The position numbers and the translations under genes are program-made. DNA of 6,936 nucleotides from Candidatus Heimdallarchaeota archaeon. Its GTDB lineage: Archaea > Asgardarchaeota > Heimdallarchaeia > JABLTI01. The stretch is from positions 1 to 6,936 of the forward strand of contig DAOVHJ010000136.1 in the NCBI GenBank assembly GCA_030671945.1, written 5' to 3'. This document shows positions 1 through 6,330 of the stretch, one piece after another. The notes under the pieces are model-generated. The model saw only the letters and a list, made by a program, of their open reading frames with translations. It had not been told where the DNA came from and searched no databases. Within the stretch, counting starts at the first letter, position 1; every line of letters starts with the position of its first letter.

Positions 1-573
1 GGAGAAATCCTCATTGATGGAGAAGATATTCGAAATCTTCACATTGAGTGGTACAGACAACAAGTTGCATTAGTCTTGCAAGACAGTTTCTTATTCGCAG
101 GATCTATTAAGGATAACATAAAATTTGGTCGAATATGGGATAATCCTACTGATGATGAAGTTTATCGTGCTGCTCAAGCAGTCCAAGCAACAGAATTCAT
201 CGAGGATTTCCCTGAAGGTTTTGAAACTGATGTTTTAGAACGTGGTAAAAGATTATCCACTGGACAAAGACAATTAGTTACTTTTGCTCGAGCATTACTT
301 GCTGATCCTAAAATTTTGATTCTTGATGAGGCTACTGCTTCGGTTGATGCCTACACTGAAGCTATGATACAAGATGCACTTGAGATGATCATGAAAGGTA
401 GGACTTCAATAATTATTGCTCATCGACTTTCCACAATTAAAAATGCTGATAAAATTGTTATGATTGAACATGGTAAAATTGTAGAAATGGGTAGCCATAA
501 TCAGCTTTTGAAGAAGAAAGGACAATATGCTGAGCTCTATGAAACTTACTTCAAGCACCAATCTTTGTTCTAA
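1..573 (+). CDS. ABC exporter, ATP-binding half (3' part of gene, 5' end outside window)
   Basis: The reading frame is open from the first base to a TAA at 571-573, giving the last 190 residues of an ABC protein. The Walker A motif lies before the window. In window numbering one sees the Q-loop glutamine Q27 (LVLQD), the signature LSTGQRQ at 85-91, Walker B ILILDE at 105-110 with catalytic E110, the D-loop SVD, and the switch histidine H141 (IIAHRLST). The signature, the ATASVDAYTE segment and the length after it match the MsbA/MdlB/multidrug exporter class, in which this domain follows six membrane helices on the same chain. The threonine in LSTGQ is a common variant in that class. The substrate cannot be read from this domain; a heterodimeric partner may lie upstream. 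A TTG at 76 is inside the conserved domain and is not a start. The gene converges on corA with 6 bp between the stops. Confidence 0.95.
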   Translation, partial: GEILIDGEDIRNLHIEWYRQQVALVLQDSFLFAGSIKDNIKFGRIWDNPTDDEVYRAAQAVQATEFIEDFPEGFETDVLERGKRLSTGQRQLVTFARALLADPKILILDEATASVDAYTEAMIQDALEMIMKGRTSIIIAHRLSTIKNADKIVMIEHGKIVEMGSHNQLLKKKGQYAELYETYFKHQSLF

Positions 574-579
574 CTTGTT

Positions 580-1557
580 TTATAGCTTCATTTTTCTAAA
601 TATGAAAATTATTAGTACAGTTGTTATCAGGATCGTTCCTATAAAAGTCCAGAAGGGCCAAGAGCTAAGGATTTCCACTCCTTTGTCAGCAAATTCTACA
701 AAATTTATACCGCCAAAAGAGGCGATTAAATTTGGTACAGTAATCACTGCTGTAAGGACGGCAATTAATCTCATTGTATCATTCATTTTGTTCGATGCTG
801 AGGATAAGTAAATATCAACGATGCTGCTTAATCGATCCCTTAGGGTGGAGCACGTATCGTTTGCCTCTAGAATATGATCATAGACATCGGTGTAATATGT
901 TTGAGCAACTTCACTAATCAAGGGTGAGTCATCAATTGCTAATTCTCGCAAAACGATTCTATGTGGTCGAATTGCTTTCATAATAATCAAAATATTAGTT
1001 CGGAGATCAAAGGTTTTATCCAGAACTTCTCGTTCAGGTTTGTGAACGACTATCTCTTCGATTTCTTCAATTTTATCCTCAATTTCCTCAAGACCATCAA
1101 GATAACCATCTATGAATGTATCAGTGATTACATAACTCAGAAATCCCGCTTTATGACTGAGGATGCGTTTATTCTTTAACAAAATTCTATTGTGGACTGC
1201 TTTTAGACTTAAACCACCACGCTTTTCTCTCACCGTAATAATGAAGTTCTCACCCAAATACATAGCGAATTGATAGGGTTCAAGTTCATCTTGATCAAGA
1301 ACCTCCCGAACACCAACCAGTATAATGAACATGTATCCCGGGTACTCTTCAATTTTCGGCCTTTGATTTGCTTCCATACAATCTTCTATTGTTAAAGAAT
1401 GAAAATTGAAAATCTTTTGTAGATTATTTAATTCCTCTACAGTTGGTTCAATAATATCTATCCAGAGAGTGCCTAAGTTTTCTTTTACAGCTAATTCAAT
1501 ATCGAGTTCATGCAATTTCGAATCTTTCTTTGAGAAAGACAATATGCGTTTTATCAT
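580..1557 (-). CDS. corA: CorA-family divalent cation transporter with GIN in place of GMN
   Basis: This 325-residue protein belongs to the CorA Mg2+/Co2+ channel family, which forms pentamers in the membrane with a large cytosolic funnel. The N-terminal domain shows family features (LWIDIIEPT near 31, LTIEDCMEANQRPKIEEYPGY near 55-75) followed by a charged helix region at about 155-260. Two C-terminal membrane helices are visible, about 262-281 and 301-320, ending in RKMKL. The loop after the first helix normally holds YGMNF; here it is FGGINF, so the motif is GIN (283-285). From family knowledge, GIN and GVN occur in ZntB-like and other divergent members, so magnesium specificity is not assured. 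The ATG at 1557 is chosen because AGGAAGTG lies 7 bases upstream; a TTG at 1578 would add seven residues but has no such site. No TATA box lies in the 51 bases after the VOC gene, so the two genes are probably co-transcribed. Confidence 0.93.
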   Translation of the reverse strand: MIKRILSFSKKDSKLHELDIELAVKENLGTLWIDIIEPTVEELNNLQKIFNFHSLTIEDCMEANQRPKIEEYPGYMFIILVGVREVLDQDELEPYQFAMYLGENFIITVREKRGGLSLKAVHNRILLKNKRILSHKAGFLSYVITDTFIDGYLDGLEEIEDKIEEIEEIVVHKPEREVLDKTFDLRTNILIIMKAIRPHRIVLRELAIDDSPLISEVAQTYYTDVYDHILEANDTCSTLRDRLSSIVDIYLSSASNKMNDTMRLIAVLTAVITVPNLIASFGGINFVEFADKGVEILSSWPFWTFIGTILITTVLIIFIFRKMKL

Positions 1558-1608
1558 TATTAGACACTTCCTAATCAACCACAGACTCTTTGATAGATTC
1601 TAAACTAG

Positions 1609-1977
1609 CTATTCCTTTTGTTGAATTAATTCGAATAAATTTCCATCGGGATCTTCTAATAAGAAGGATATGAAGTGCTCTTGTGCAAATATTTCAGTAT
1701 CAGGATTGCAAATACCTGCATCCTTACATTTTTGCAACATTGTAGCAATATTATCCACTTCAATAGAGAAAACTCCGCCTTTTCTTAGAGGAGCACCATC
1801 ATTCAATGGTTCAGGATAAAGATAGTAAGCAGTATTTGGTCCCCCTTCAGGATAAGTAAAGATGATTAGTGTTTCAGTTTCAGCTGTTGTTGAGAGTCCT
1901 AAATTCTCCATAAATTCTTTTGTTCTTTCAAGGTTACTGGAATGCAACCAAGTGGAAACTATTTTTTTGAATTTCAT
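1609..1977 (-). CDS. VOC superfamily (glyoxalase/bleomycin resistance/dioxygenase fold) protein
   Basis: This is a 122-residue single-domain protein of the vicinal oxygen chelate fold. The pattern is typical: an opening strand (FKKIVSTWLHSSNLERTKEF) followed by a helix, a central GGVFSIEVDNI strand, a helix with LQKCKDAGI, and the terminal signature LLEDPDGNLFELIQQ, whose glutamate (FELIQ) is the usual C-terminal metal ligand position. Known family members act as lyases, epimerases, dioxygenases or antibiotic-binding proteins, so the reaction cannot be named. The first ATG of the frame is at 2022. The ATG at 1977 is preferred because a strong GGAGG (1986-1990 on the complementary strand) sits 8 bases upstream and the domain begins right there. 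The gene is probably first in an operon with corA, though no functional link between the two is evident. Confidence 0.88.
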   Translation of the reverse strand: MKFKKIVSTWLHSSNLERTKEFMENLGLSTTAETETLIIFTYPEGGPNTAYYLYPEPLNDGAPLRKGGVFSIEVDNIATMLQKCKDAGICNPDTEIFAQEHFISFLLEDPDGNLFELIQQKE

Positions 1978-1985
1978 GATAACTT

Positions 1986-1990
1986 CCTCC
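1986..1990 (-). promoter_or_regulatory. Ribosome binding site of the VOC gene
   Basis: The complementary strand reads GGAGGAAGTTATC and then ATG at 1977. GGAGG with 8 bases of spacing is a textbook Shine-Dalgarno match and decides the start against the earlier ATG at 2022. Confidence 0.75.
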
Positions 1991-2052
1991 GAATTACTAG
2001 TTAGAATGGTTGAACTTTTCATTTAAAAGTTATTATCATCGAATTACAAATG

Positions 2053-2059
2053 ATTTATA
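2053..2059 (-). promoter_or_regulatory. TATA box for the VOC-corA unit
   Basis: The complementary strand reads CCAG followed by TATAAAT. With the spacing seen at other promoters in this window, transcription would begin near 2030, giving a leader of about 50 bases that includes the GGAGG site. The initiation point is inferred, not seen. Confidence 0.5.
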
Positions 2060-2130
2060 CTGGTTTTTGATGAAAAAGCTTGTTTCTAATCTTACCTATT
2101 TCACACAAAATAACATAAAGTAAATTAGTA

Positions 2131-2163
2131 ATATAATCCATTTTCTTGATTATATATGGAGAT
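2131..2163 (+). promoter_or_regulatory. Possible TATA box and ribosome binding site of the C69-like gene
   Basis: ATATAAT at 2131-2137 could be a TATA box, with transcription starting around 2157-2161. TATATAT at 2151-2157 is a rival but lies very close to the start codon. GGAGAT at 2158-2163 sits 7 bases before the ATG at 2171 and is a plausible Shine-Dalgarno site. The assignment of the box is uncertain. Confidence 0.35.
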
Positions 2164-2170
2164 AGTCTAA

Positions 2171-2593
2171 ATGTGTGATACTCTTGTTGCTCTAGGTAAC
2201 TCCACAAAAAACAGCAAAGTTATTTTTGCGAAGAACAGTGATCGAAATCCCGATGAACCAGCTGAAATATTACATATACCAAGAACAAAACATTCTGCAG
2301 GATCGGAAGTTGAAACAACATACATTTCAATCCCGCAAGTGAGAGAAACTGCTGAAGTATTACTATGCAAACCAATATGGATTTGGGGAGCAGAAATGGG
2401 GGCAAATGAATTCGGTGTAACGATTGGTAATGAAGCAGTATTTACAAAAGAAGAATACCTGGAAGCACGTGAAGCTGAATTACGATGGATTGAGAGGATA
2501 AAAAACATGCCAATCAAAAAGAAAACAGGGATTTTTTATAAGAAGAAATGGGAAAAACTATCGAAACGAAATAGACTACCATTACTAGATTAG
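2171..2593 (+). CDS. Short peptidase C69 / secernin-like protein, apparently lacking the central region
   Basis: The 140-residue product opens with MCDTLVALGNST. In peptidase family C69 (secernins and related dipeptidases) the cysteine after the initiator Met becomes the N-terminal nucleophile once Met is removed. Family landmarks follow in order: VIFAKNSDR (17-25), TYISIPQV (50-57), the block WGAEMGANE (72-80) and GVTIGNEAVFTKE (82-94). Full-length relatives run to about 400 residues or more. Here the sequence passes at about residue 95 into a basic, helical stretch (REAELRWIERIKNMPIKKK, then IFYKKKWEKLSKRN) that resembles the extreme C-terminal tail of the longer prokaryotic members. That resemblance is from memory. 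The simplest reading is an in-frame internal deletion of some 250 or more residues, which would leave a product unlikely to be an active peptidase. GGAGAT lies 7 bases before the ATG. It could be a pseudogene or a retained small protein. Confidence 0.78.
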   Translation: MCDTLVALGNSTKNSKVIFAKNSDRNPDEPAEILHIPRTKHSAGSEVETTYISIPQVRETAEVLLCKPIWIWGAEMGANEFGVTIGNEAVFTKEEYLEAREAELRWIERIKNMPIKKKTGIFYKKKWEKLSKRNRLPLLD

Positions 2594-2720
2594 CAGAAGT
2601 ATTTTATAACTCAATTATGTGTATATTACATAGTAATAAAAGGTCGTCCAGATAATGTGCATAAATGGATAAACCTTTAATATAGCATGTAAAAAATTGC
2701 TTCAGTTTAAGCTGGAAATG

Positions 2721-2746
2721 TAAGACTCAAATGAAAAAAAGTCTTA
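2721..2746 (+). repeat. Short hairpin in the gap before the Nudix gene
   Basis: TAAGACT at 2721-2727 and AGTCTTA at 2740-2746 can pair as a 7 bp stem around a 12-base A-rich loop. No run of T follows, so a terminator function is not supported. The rest of 2594-2856 holds no credible gene. Confidence 0.3.
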
Positions 2747-2825
2747 TTAAATAAGGTCTCGGCGAGAAAATAGCTTATTTACACATCAAACCAGTGGAAA
2801 AAGGGATGGTGTATTAGAAACGACA

Positions 2826-2834
2826 AATATAAAA
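2826..2834 (+). promoter_or_regulatory. TATA box of the Nudix gene
   Basis: AATATAAAA contains TATAAAA at 2828-2834. The first T lies exactly 29 bases before the ATG at 2857, the same distance seen at the znuA-like gene and at the small membrane protein gene. This suggests leaderless transcription starting at that ATG. Confidence 0.5.
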
Positions 2835-2856
2835 TCAAAAAAGCACAACCGAATAC

Positions 2857-3308
2857 ATGTTGATGGAATATCAGATAATATAGATCAAGTCTCAGCAGGC
2901 GGAGTTGTTTACAGAGAGTGTACTGACAAGATAGTCAGGGTTGCGCTTATCAGGGATCAAAATACTCACAAATGGATTTTACCAAAAGGCAGGATAGAGG
3001 AAGGAGAGTCTTTAGAAGACACTTCAATTCGGGAAGTCAAAGAAGAAACAGGATTGCATAGTATAAAATTAGTGCAAAAGATAGACAAAACAAACTATTG
3101 GTTTAGAACCAAGCAGAAAGAAAAACTAACAAAAGAAGTTCATTTCTATTTATATAAAGATGAAGAAGGAAATGAAGACATTTGCGTGGAAGAAACTAAT
3201 TTCGATAAAGGCCAATGGTTCACAAAAGATGAAGCAATAAAAAGAATTGGTTTTCCTGCTCAAAGAAAAATTCTACACAAAGCATTCAAAATTATTGAAA
3301 ATAGTTGA
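2857..3308 (+). CDS. Nudix hydrolase, 5' end out of frame (probable frameshift near 2880)
   Basis: The frame that ends in TGA at 3306-3308 carries SAGGVVYRE, then WILPKGRIEEGESLEDTSI and REVKEETGL. This matches the Nudix box G-x5-E-x7-REUxEExGU at every position (2988-3056). Such enzymes hydrolyse nucleoside diphosphates linked to another moiety. The SAGGVV opening, the later KEVHFYLY strand and the FPAQRKILHKAF ending recall the Ap4A hydrolase branch, but the substrate is not certain. The frame is open back to 2751 yet contains no ATG, GTG or TTG before the domain; the first is TTG 3054 inside the box. ATGs at 2857 and 2863 sit where the promoter predicts but lie in another frame that stops at 2881-2883. 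A -1 shift just before that stop would give MLMEYQII joined to IDQVSAGG, about 150 residues. Alternatives are a rare ATA start or a sequencing error. Confidence 0.8.
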
Positions 3309-3313
3309 TTAAA

Positions 3314-3357
3314 CTATTTTCTTTTCTTTATTTCTATTTTTGTTTTTTAAGAAAAGA
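3314..3357 (+). terminator. T-rich transcription terminator after the Nudix gene
   Basis: Beginning six bases after the Nudix stop codon, a long pyrimidine stretch runs to 3348 and ends in TTTTTT, as expected for archaeal termination. TCTTTTCTT (3320-3328) and AAGAAAAGA (3349-3357) are perfect 9-base complements around a 20-base loop, so a weak hairpin could also form. It separates the Nudix gene from the zinc operon. Confidence 0.6.
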
Positions 3358-3362
3358 TTAAA

Positions 3363-3416
3363 TTGAGATTGAAATGTAATTATAACATAAACTCGCAAAA
3401 ATGATTTCAATGCCAA
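3363..3416 (+). promoter_or_regulatory. Inverted repeat flanking the zinc operon promoter (candidate operator)
   Basis: The left arm TTGAGATTGAAAT (3363-3375) and right arm ATTTCAATGCCAA (3404-3416) are inverted copies matching at 11 of 13 positions, with an uninterrupted 8-base core ATTGAAAT/ATTTCAAT. The 28-base spacer contains the TATA box, and the right arm covers the predicted transcription start. A metal-dependent repressor bound here would block TBP/TFB or polymerase. The arms are seen; their role as an operator is inferred, and AT-rich dyads can arise by chance. Confidence 0.35.
3380..3386 (+). promoter_or_regulatory. TATA box of the znuABC-like operon
   Basis: TTATAAC; the first T of TATAA (3381) is 29 bases before the ATG at 3410. 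There is no Shine-Dalgarno sequence in front of that ATG or of the ATG at 3401, which fits a leaderless transcript beginning at 3410. Confidence 0.55.
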
Positions 3417-4447
3417 AAATAACTGGAAAGATCTTGGTAACTTTTACATTGCTTTTATTATGTGGTCCACTAGTCACTGGAAATAATACAACTACAGCTG
3501 TAAAAGCAAATGTTTCACTAAATATTGTAGCATCCATTTCTATTGTTGCTGATTTTGCTTCACAAATCGGTGAGGGATTATTCATTGTACCAAGTATCGT
3601 TTCTGGTTCTGAAAATCCACATATCTACGAACCAACTCCCAGTGAAATAGAGATGGTAGCTTCTGCTGATTTATTCATTAAATTAGGATTAGAAGACCTT
3701 GAACCCTGGGTTGATGCAGTACTTTTGGCTAATCCATTTGTTCCTGTTCTTACTCTCGTTAATAGTTCACTGATGCGATTTGATCCATTAATTGACGCCG
3801 ATAATCCACATGTTTGGTTAGATCCAAATATTGCTAAAATCTTTGTTGGAAGTATTTATGATGAAATTGCTAGTTTAGATCCAAGTAATAATGCTACTTA
3901 CATGAGCAATCGTGATGATTATTTTGATGAGCTTGACAATCTCCTTGCTGATATAAGCATTGCAGCAACAGAATTTTCAGGTTTAAAAGTAGTCGTGCAT
4001 CATCCAGCTTTTATGTATTTATTTGACTTACTTGGAGTCGAAAGAGTTGCTACTATAGAAGAGCATGAGGGAGAAGAACCATCAGCAGAACATATCGCTG
4101 AAGTGGTTCAAGCTATAGTAGCTGAAAACGCTTCGATTATTATAAATCAACCTCAGTTAGAAGAAGAAGAAATTATTGAAATTGCTCGAGATACTGGAAT
4201 TCTTATCACAGAATTAACTCCTTTATTAGGAATAATTGATGAGAATGGTTATGTTGTATCAAATGGTTCTCTTATTGAAAACTATATTGATATGATTCTC
4301 TTCAATCTCGAAGCATTACGAAATCCCCATGCACCTGCTGCTGCAAATCTTAATTGGTATTGGTGGACGTTAGTAGGTTTTGGCATAGCAAGCTTTGTCG
4401 GAACCTGGATTACAGTTTTCATAGTTCGAAGTAAAAAATCCTCATAA
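3410..4447 (+). CDS. znuA: Zinc/manganese ABC transporter substrate-binding protein, membrane-anchored (ZnuA/TroA family)
   Basis: This 345-residue cluster A-I solute-binding protein captures a divalent metal outside the membrane and passes it to the permease encoded next. An N-terminal signal sequence (two lysines, then ILVTFTLLLL) is followed by the family blocks ENPHIYEPTPSE, NPHVWLDP and VVVHHPAFMYL. These supply the three metal histidines H71, H134 and H198. EPSAEH (223-228) is the conserved EPSA block. Where TroA/MntC-type proteins place a fourth, aspartate ligand, this one reads ELTPLLG (from E268) without an Asp, which leans towards zinc; this alignment is by eye. The usual long His-rich loop of bacterial ZnuA is absent. 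A C-terminal membrane helix at about 316-339, followed by RSKKSS, would tether the protein to the cell surface, as is common in archaea. ATG 3401 would add three residues; 3410 is preferred because it fits the TATA spacing. First gene of the operon. Confidence 0.93.
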   Translation: MPKITGKILVTFTLLLLCGPLVTGNNTTTAVKANVSLNIVASISIVADFASQIGEGLFIVPSIVSGSENPHIYEPTPSEIEMVASADLFIKLGLEDLEPWVDAVLLANPFVPVLTLVNSSLMRFDPLIDADNPHVWLDPNIAKIFVGSIYDEIASLDPSNNATYMSNRDDYFDELDNLLADISIAATEFSGLKVVVHHPAFMYLFDLLGVERVATIEEHEGEEPSAEHIAEVVQAIVAENASIIINQPQLEEEEIIEIARDTGILITELTPLLGIIDENGYVVSNGSLIENYIDMILFNLEALRNPHAPAAANLNWYWWTLVGFGIASFVGTWITVFIVRSKKSS

Positions 4448-4481
4448 AGACGAAAACGTAGTGAAAAAGAAGGATAAAATC

Positions 4482-5495
4482 ATGTCAAAAATAGCAGAAT
4501 TCTTTCAAGCATTTCAATATCCCTTTATGCAATATGCCTTAATAGCTGGAGTAGTTATTGGCATAGTTTGTTCAATTATAGGCGTTTTTGTTTTGCTTCG
4601 TGGCATGGTTTTTCTTGGGCAAGCCATTGCACATTCTTCTTTTGCTGGAGCAGCTTTAGCGATTTTACTAGATGTGCAACCAACAATGATAATAATGGCT
4701 TTTTCAATTATTTCAGCCGTTACTATAGGTTACGTTAATCAGAAACGTCTTATGAAGGATGAAGTAATTATCGGTGTTGTTTTTTCCTTTTTTGTAGCAC
4801 TTGCAGCACTCTTGATTGGATTAAAAAGAGAATACACCTCTGATATTAAGTCAGTCCTTTTTGGCAATTTATTGACAGTAGATAGAGAGGATTTTATTTT
4901 ACTAATAATCTTTTCAGCATTAGTTATCATGCTAATTTTTCTAATTAAGAAGGAACTGTATTTCATAACATTTGATTCTGAATTAGCTAAGATTTCAGGG
5001 ATACCAGTTAATTTCTTGAGTTATCTATTCTTAATTTTGGTTTCAATTACTATTGCTGTTTCATTGAAAGCAATAGGTGCTATCTTAGTTTTTGCTATGA
5101 TAGTTACTCCGGCAGCTGCAGCTTATCAATGGACACATCGTCTTAATCGAATGATTCTGCTATCTGCAATCTTTGGAGTTACCTCCGCTGTTGTAGGATT
5201 ATTCATGTCTTACATGCTGGATCTTGCATCTGCAGCATCTATAGCTATAACAATCACAGTAATTTTCTTAATCTCATTCATTTTTTCTCCGAAACGCAGG
5301 TCGCTAAAGAAAAGTATCACTGAATGTCCTTTCTGTAAGGATCACTTTGATGATACAGGTCATTGTCAGAATCCTGAATGTAAATTTGGAGATATTCCTC
5401 ATATTCATGATCATGATAGAGTAGGAATACACATTGAACATTTACCGGAAAAAGAACCGACAGTACACGAACATGAAATGGAGGAGGAAACATAA
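4482..5495 (+). CDS. znuB: Zinc/manganese ABC transporter permease with Cys/His-rich cytosolic tail (ZnuB, ABC-3 family)
   Basis: This 337-residue polytopic membrane protein of the ABC-3 permease family forms the metal pathway. Hallmarks are the helix block RGMVFLGQAIAHSSFAGAAL (about 40-59), the DEVIIGVVFSFFVALAALLIGL segment, the SVLFGNLL coupling region, SLKAIGAILVFAMIVTPAAAAY (about 194-215) and a final helix ending at about 269. The usual family length would end near here. Instead a hydrophilic tail follows with CPFC (C282, C285), C295 and C300, then seven further histidines in motifs such as HIHDHD and HEHE, ending in MEEET. This looks like a zinc ribbon plus a His-rich metal-binding tail facing the cytosol. 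The ATG at 4482 has AAGGAT upstream; GTG 4461 would add seven residues. It starts 34 bases after znuA, which suggests one transcript. Confidence 0.93.
   Translation: MSKIAEFFQAFQYPFMQYALIAGVVIGIVCSIIGVFVLLRGMVFLGQAIAHSSFAGAALAILLDVQPTMIIMAFSIISAVTIGYVNQKRLMKDEVIIGVVFSFFVALAALLIGLKREYTSDIKSVLFGNLLTVDREDFILLIIFSALVIMLIFLIKKELYFITFDSELAKISGIPVNFLSYLFLILVSITIAVSLKAIGAILVFAMIVTPAAAAYQWTHRLNRMILLSAIFGVTSAVVGLFMSYMLDLASAASIAITITVIFLISFIFSPKRRSLKKSITECPFCKDHFDDTGHCQNPECKFGDIPHIHDHDRVGIHIEHLPEKEPTVHEHEMEEET
5325..5492 (+). other. Region encoding the zinc-ribbon-like and His-rich tail of ZnuB
   Basis: The encoded segment has a C-x2-C-x9-C-x4-C pattern, with a histidine beside the third cysteine. It is followed by an acidic segment with seven histidines, several as H-x-H. 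Four cysteines at this spacing could hold one zinc ion. The last codons, GAG GAG GAA, also form the ribosome binding site of the next gene. A role in sensing or buffering the imported metal is an inference. Confidence 0.7.
5480..5487 (+). promoter_or_regulatory. Ribosome binding site of the ATPase gene
   Basis: GGAGGAGG lies inside the end of znuB, 9 bases before TTG 5497. It is the strongest such site in the operon and decides the TTG start; the ATG at 5530 has no comparable site. Confidence 0.75.
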
Positions 5496-5496
5496 G

Positions 5497-6267
5497 TTGA
5501 ATTCAAAGACAGCAGATACTGATTGCCATATGGATGAAGACAGCAATATTCTCATTTGCATCAAGGATTTAGCAGTCGCGTATCAAACAAATGTAGCAGT
5601 TTTCGACATTAATTTAGATGTTTATCGACATGATTTCCTTGGCATATGTGGACCAAATGGTTCAGGAAAAAGTACTTTGCTAAAAGCAATTGTAGGAGCT
5701 ATCAAGCCTTTCCAAGGAAATTTACGTCTCTTTAATAAGGATGCAACGAAAAACGAAATTAGAGAAATTCAGAGCAAAATAAGCTATCTCCCACAAATTG
5801 AACAAATAGACAGGAATTTCCCTGCTTTGGTGAAAGATGTTGTCGGGATGGGACTTTATGCTCAAAAAGGATTTTTCAGAAGATTATCAGAAGAAGATAA
5901 TCAGCGTATAATGGAATCCCTTGAAATCGTCGGTATGGCAAATCTTTCAGAGCGACCAATAGGACATCTCAGTGGTGGACAACAACAAAAAGTGAAAATC
6001 GCACGAGCTCTTGTGAATAACCCAGAGATTCTACTCATTGATGAACCTTTTAGTGCTCTTGATTTTAAGATAGCAAAGGAAATAGCGGAATTATTAGCTA
6101 AAATTCATATGGAAACTAAAATCACAATAGTTTTGGTAAGTCACAACATAGCTATTATTCGAGAATATTGCAATAGAGCGGTTTGTATGAATCGCAGAAT
6201 TATCTGGGAAGGAAAACCACAATCAGACGATTTTGATAAAGCAATTCATAAAGTATTCCACTTCTAG
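5497..6267 (+). CDS. znuC: Zinc/manganese ABC transporter ATP-binding protein (ZnuC family)
   Basis: This 256-residue ATPase drives the importer from the cytosolic side as a dimer. All motifs are intact: Walker A GPNGSGKST (52-60), Q-loop Q100 (SYLPQ), signature LSGGQQQK (158-165), Walker B ILLIDE (178-183) followed by PFSALD, and the switch histidine H216 (VSHN). The segment NFPALVKDVVGMGLY after the Q-loop is typical of metal-chelate and Znu-type ATPases, where it contacts the permease. The TTG at 5497 begins two bases after the znuB stop codon and has GGAGGAGG 9 bases upstream; ATG 5530 is the fallback and would drop 11 residues with no known role. An upstream TTG at 5434 would overlap znuB by 62 bases and is not supported. 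No T-rich terminator follows directly. Confidence 0.94.
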   Translation: MNSKTADTDCHMDEDSNILICIKDLAVAYQTNVAVFDINLDVYRHDFLGICGPNGSGKSTLLKAIVGAIKPFQGNLRLFNKDATKNEIREIQSKISYLPQIEQIDRNFPALVKDVVGMGLYAQKGFFRRLSEEDNQRIMESLEIVGMANLSERPIGHLSGGQQQKVKIARALVNNPEILLIDEPFSALDFKIAKEIAELLAKIHMETKITIVLVSHNIAIIREYCNRAVCMNRRIIWEGKPQSDDFDKAIHKVFHF

Positions 6268-6330
6268 TTTGTAGAAAATGGAAAAATGAAAAGAAAGTAA
6301 AGAAATTATTATATTATGTAGAAGAACCTA

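Noticed and set aside
527..1603. Plus-strand open frames across corA (527-811, 961-1179, 1406-1603)
   Set aside because: Low-complexity, no ribosome sites, antisense to a clearly conserved CorA frame.
2167..2517. A 116-residue open frame on the complementary strand opposite the C69-like gene
   Set aside because: Shadow of the coding strand; the plus-strand frame has clear C69 motifs and a ribosome site.
2639..2678. AAAGGT and ACCTTT as a possible stem
   Set aside because: Only 6 bp around a 28-base loop, with no T-run; expected by chance.
3054..3308. An 84-residue protein starting at TTG 3054
   Set aside because: This TTG is the last residue of the Nudix box; the same frame carries the whole domain upstream.
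4739..4966. A 75-residue complementary-strand frame inside znuB
   Set aside because: Antisense to conserved permease helices; no promoter or ribosome site.
5434..5496. A 21-residue N-terminal extension of the ATPase from TTG 5434
   Set aside because: It overlaps the znuB tail by 62 bases, is not conserved ATPase sequence and has no ribosome site, while TTG 5497 has GGAGGAGG.
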